NCBI GenBank assembly: GCA_025449955.1
Contig: JANWIK010000220.1
Span: 1-42,666 of the forward strand
From: Gemmatimonadaceae bacterium
GTDB lineage: Bacteria > Gemmatimonadota > Gemmatimonadetes > Gemmatimonadales > Gemmatimonadaceae
Direction of reading: 5' to 3'
DNA length: 42,666 bases
The stretch's first letter is position 1. The number at the start of each line of letters is the position of its first letter. The position numbers and the translations under genes are program-made. The notes under the pieces are model-generated. The model was not told where the DNA came from and searched no databases. It worked only from the letters and a program-made list of their open reading frames with translations. Below are positions 40,726 to 42,666 of the stretch, one piece after another.

Positions 40726-41964
40726 GTGACAAGCGTTCGCCTGGCGATCTTCGTGGTGACGTACGTGCTCATCGCTGCACAGCAAGTCCCGGGCGTGCGA
40801 TTGAACAGACCGGCGGCTTCGCTGCTCGGCGCTGTGGCGATGGTCGTCTTGGGCGGCCTCCCGACGCGCGACGCCTATGCAGCAATCGACATCGACGTGA
40901 TCGTGTTCCTGCTCGGCGTGCTGCTGTTGGTGGCGTACCTCGACCTCGGCGGGTTCTTCGACTTGGCCGCGGTGTGGATCGCGAGACGATTCCGTTCGCC
41001 CCGCGCGCTGTTGGCCGGCGTGATCGCGGCCAGCGGTTTGTTGTCGGCCATTTTTCTCAACGATACCGTGTGTCTGGTGTTCGTCCCGCTGGTGCTGGCC
41101 GCGCTGGAACCGCTCGGCGTGCGACCGCTCCCGTATCTGCTGGGGATCGCGTTCGCGGCGAACGTCGGCAGCGCGATGACGTTCACCGGCAATCCGCAGA
41201 ACATGTTGATCGGGATCTCGAGCGGGATCGCCTACCGCGACTTCTGGGCGTTGCTGGCAGTGCCGTCGTTAGGCGGGCTCGCGATCGTGTACGGCGTGCT
41301 GGCGTTCGCGTTCCGGCGCGACCTCGCGCAACCGTTCAGCACTCGCACCGTGTCGCCGAGCGACGCGCGTCTTATCGACCGCGGACTCGTGGCGCGTGCG
41401 CTGGTGTTGTTCGGCGGCGCGCTCGTCGCGTGGCTCGCCGGCCTGTCGTTGCCCGTGGTGGCGATCGCGGCCGGCGCGCTCATGATCGTGATCGGGAATC
41501 GCGATCCCGCCGCCGCATTCGCCAAGGTGGAATGGTCGCTGCTGCTCTTCTTCGGGTCGCTGTTCGTGGTCGTGCGCGGCGTCGAGTCGGCGCCGGTGTT
41601 CGTGGATCTCACGGCGCGCGCGGCGTCGACGCTGCACGGCGCGCCGTGGCACGACGCGGTGGTCACGAGCGCCGCGATGACGGCGCTCTCGAATCTCGTG
41701 TCCAACGTGCCGGCCGTGATTCTGTGGCGGCCGGTGGTGCCGCACCTGCCTAACGCACGGTTCATCTGGCTGGTGATGGCGATGAGCTCGACCTTCGCCG
41801 GGAACCTGACGTTGCTCGGCTCGATGGCGACGTTGATCGTCGCCGAGCGCGCGGCGGCGCACGGGGTGCATCTGCGGTTCGGCGACGTGCTGCGCGCCGG
41901 CGTCCCGGTCACGCTCCTAACGCTGGTGTGGGGCGTCGCGTCGCTGGTGTGGATCGCGCGCTGA
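40726..41964 (+). CDS. Anion/sodium symporter-like permease (ArsB/NhaD-SLC13 superfamily)
   Basis: Product of 412 residues with about 10-11 hydrophobic segments. ASGLLSAIFLNDTVCLVFVPLVLAAL and FAANVGSAMTFTGNPQNMLIG are the paired signature loops of the ion transporter superfamily (the second like the SNT/NPQN motif of ArsB/SLC13 proteins), and a second half repeats them as ALSNLVSNVPAVILW and SSTFAGNLTLLGSMATLIV. The substrate could be a dicarboxylate, arsenite or Na+/H+; sequence alone does not decide. GTG 40726 is the start; no ribosome site is visible because the divergent gene's own ribosome site fills the gap. Confidence 0.85.
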   Translation: MTSVRLAIFVVTYVLIAAQQVPGVRLNRPAASLLGAVAMVVLGGLPTRDAYAAIDIDVIVFLLGVLLLVAYLDLGGFFDLAAVWIARRFRSPRALLAGVIAASGLLSAIFLNDTVCLVFVPLVLAALEPLGVRPLPYLLGIAFAANVGSAMTFTGNPQNMLIGISSGIAYRDFWALLAVPSLGGLAIVYGVLAFAFRRDLAQPFSTRTVSPSDARLIDRGLVARALVLFGGALVAWLAGLSLPVVAIAAGALMIVIGNRDPAAAFAKVEWSLLLFFGSLFVVVRGVESAPVFVDLTARAASTLHGAPWHDAVVTSAAMTALSNLVSNVPAVILWRPVVPHLPNARFIWLVMAMSSTFAGNLTLLGSMATLIVAERAAAHGVHLRFGDVLRAGVPVTLLTLVWGVASLVWIAR

Positions 41965-41979
41965 GCGCCGCCGGTGGCG

Positions 41980-42210
41980 TTACTTCGACTTCTGTCCGCT
42001 GTCCCGCTTCGCGACGTATCGCGACCACGCATCCCACGTGCCGCCGGCCACGATGCGCCAGATCAAGATGAACAGGCCGAGCGACAGGAAGAGATGCACC
42101 CAACCCGGTCCGGAAAATGCGAACGTCATCACCGCCCAGAACACGAGCATGATGATCGCAATCGGATATGCGGCGACGTACACGAATCCTTTCTTCCCGG
42201 CGGTCGTCAT
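41980..42210 (-). CDS. Small two-helix membrane protein
   Basis: Product of 76 residues from ATG 42210: a short basic start (MTTAGKKGF), helix 1 (about 9-33), a turn SGPGW, helix 2 (about 36-54) with IWRIVAGG, then a polar basic tail WSRYVAKRDSGQKSK. It recalls small DUF5670/lmo0937-type membrane proteins by size and by a W-[VI]-H-x-[FL]-L start to helix 2, but this is a weak resemblance. Convergent with the transporter gene. Confidence 0.7.
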   Translation of the reverse strand: MTTAGKKGFVYVAAYPIAIIMLVFWAVMTFAFSGPGWVHLFLSLGLFILIWRIVAGGTWDAWSRYVAKRDSGQKSK

Positions 42211-42484
42211 CTGAATTGACTCGCTCCAGAGTGAACGCTACATTGCGAGCGGCAATGGGACGAAGAGCTCACTTTTTGAGCCAACAAGTCTCTCGGGTGG
42301 GTTCGATAAACTTGTTTGACGTCATGCCCCAGTGCGGGGAAGGCGAAAGGCAGGGTGAGGACCTCATACATTCGACGGGGCTTCAAAAATCCTCTTCGTT
42401 CCAACTACTCGAGCCCCGCCCAACCAGCGGGGCTCGTCGCATCTCGAATAGTAGCGCGGCGCGTCGCGCGGCGCGCGGTCTGCC
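42211..42484. other. 274-base gap with a hairpin
   Basis: Between the small membrane gene and the partial gene at the right edge. CGAGCCCCGC (42410-42419), loop CCAACCA, GCGGGGCTCG (42427-42436) is a perfect ten-pair hairpin, a likely terminator for the minus-strand gene entering from the right. A TTTGACG (42315-42321) is promoter-like but has no -10. I checked for tRNA, SRP RNA and RNase P landmarks and saw none. A 65-residue minus-strand frame (42207-42404) looks spurious. Confidence 0.5.
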
Positions 42485-42666
42485 TTACGAGGCCGGCGAT
42501 GGCGGTGCGCCGCCCACGTGCCGCTGTCCGCGCATCAACTCCCAGAAGATGCGCGGCGCCGCGGGGCGCTTCCAGAACCACGACACCATGAGCGCGAGCG
42601 CCCAGAGTGCGTACACCACCGCGATCTCCTCGCGCCATTCCGCCACCAGGAACTGCACCAGCCACA
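42485..42666 (-). CDS. C-terminus of a membrane protein (5' end outside window)
   Basis: Reading the minus strand from the right edge gives WLVQFLVAEWREEIAVVYAL, then WALALMVSWFWKRPAAPRIF, then ELMRGQRHVGGAPPSPAS and a TAA at 42485-42487. About 60 codons are inside the window. The fragment has one clear hydrophobic helix with Trp-rich ends, then a basic cytosolic tail. Family not recognisable from this part. It is ended by the hairpin at 42410-42436. Confidence 0.65.
   Translation of the reverse strand, partial: WLVQFLVAEWREEIAVVYALWALALMVSWFWKRPAAPRIFWELMRGQRHVGGAPPSPAS

Larger units (their letters stand above)
161..41754. repeat. Dispersed heptamer GTTAGGC / GCCTAAC, about 57 copies
   Basis: Starts found by eye. 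GTTAGGC: 161, 929, 1154, 2650, 4026, 4758, 5365, 8959, 11310, 13295, 13688, 14297, 14576, 15095, 16159, 16189, 20078, 21447, 21897, 22104, 22458, 22800, 27701, 34000, 34537, 35433, 35595, 36081, 36522, 37012, 37598, 37634, 37964, 39644, 39989, 41268. GCCTAAC: 567, 2463, 3804, 8431, 8569, 15106, 15907, 16428, 17639, 18366, 19796, 19904, 22980, 23603, 31169, 33919, 34425, 34719, 38069, 39979, 41748. From base composition I estimate about five expected. Most copies have a preceding C (CGTTAGGC). Almost all lie within coding sequence. Confidence 0.9.

Noticed and set aside
161-41754. GTTAGGC as an FtsK-orienting (KOPS-like) sequence
   Set aside because: KOPS are strongly strand-biased; here both orientations are mixed over short distances, for example within gcvP and in the opp region. 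Replichore data could still change this.
42211-42409. Possible tRNA, tmRNA or SRP RNA in the right-hand gap
   Set aside because: TTCGA occurs twice but without T-stem pairing, and no acceptor stem, GGAAGGAAGCAG-like or RNase P landmark was found.
1-42666. Insertion sequences, prophage, CRISPR or defence islands
   Set aside because: No transposase, integrase, phage structural gene, Cas gene or regularly spaced repeat was seen.

Overview
The window is a 42.7 kb, G+C-rich (roughly two thirds by eye) stretch of a bacterial chromosome. It holds about 35 protein genes, no rRNA or tRNA gene, no CRISPR array and no recognisable insertion sequence. Lipoproteins with lipoboxes, a POTRA/beta-barrel protein and a complete oligopeptide ABC importer show a diderm cell. 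The gene style (GTG/TTG starts, Ala/Arg-rich proteins, many small lineage-type lipoproteins) suggests a soil Gemmatimonadota-like organism; this is inference, because no taxonomic marker gene is present.

Layout. 1-7.7 kb (minus strand): lipoate and pyruvate dehydrogenase block, transcribed thiO - lipA - pdhA (E1 alpha) - pdhB (E1 beta) - pdhC (E2) - lpdA (E3) - lipB (cut by the window edge). 7.8-13.3 kb: small membrane protein, an uncharacterised conserved protein coupled to a DUF3108 secreted protein and a family 2 glycosyltransferase, a hypothetical protein, a class I glutamine amidotransferase-like hydrolase, an FmdB zinc ribbon missed by a length cut-off, and a coiled-coil protein. 13.3-15 kb: outer-membrane POTRA/barrel protein. 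15.1-20.9 kb (minus): oppA-B-C-D-F peptide importer. 21.3-24.6 kb: gcvP and, convergent to it, gcvH. 24.7-28.8 kb (minus): a lipoprotein-coaE pair, and a degenerate DEAD-box-like RNA-binding protein coupled to tdk. 28.9-31.1 kb: class I aminotransferase, a duplicated-domain protein and an AsnC-type ligand-binding protein. 31.2-33.4 kb: divergent secreted proteins. 33.4-38.1 kb: sbcD-sbcC-GNAT operon. 38.2-42.7 kb: a lipoprotein, an NAD-dependent epimerase-like protein divergent from an anion transporter, a two-helix membrane protein and the end of another membrane protein.

How the genes work together. The left third and the gcv region form a lipoylation/glycine theme: LipB and LipA make the lipoyl group used by the E2 and GcvH proteins encoded here, LpdA can re-oxidise both, and ThiO and GcvP both consume glycine. 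Several gene pairs are coupled by four-base GTGA/ATGA overlaps.

The most unusual signal is not a gene. The heptamer GTTAGGC (or its complement GCCTAAC) occurs about 57 times by eye, where base composition predicts about five. It is mostly preceded by C, lies in both orientations, and is usually written inside genes with rare synonymous codons (TTA-GGC, CCT-AAC). It is densest in sbcD-sbcC-GNAT, absent from several multi-kilobase stretches, and occurs as an inverted pair forming a terminator-like hairpin between convergent genes. Density, codon rewriting and inverted-pair use resemble DNA uptake sequences, which I propose as the leading hypothesis. A second signal is a family of intergenic palindromes with the core GCTTCCCTCAGCGC.
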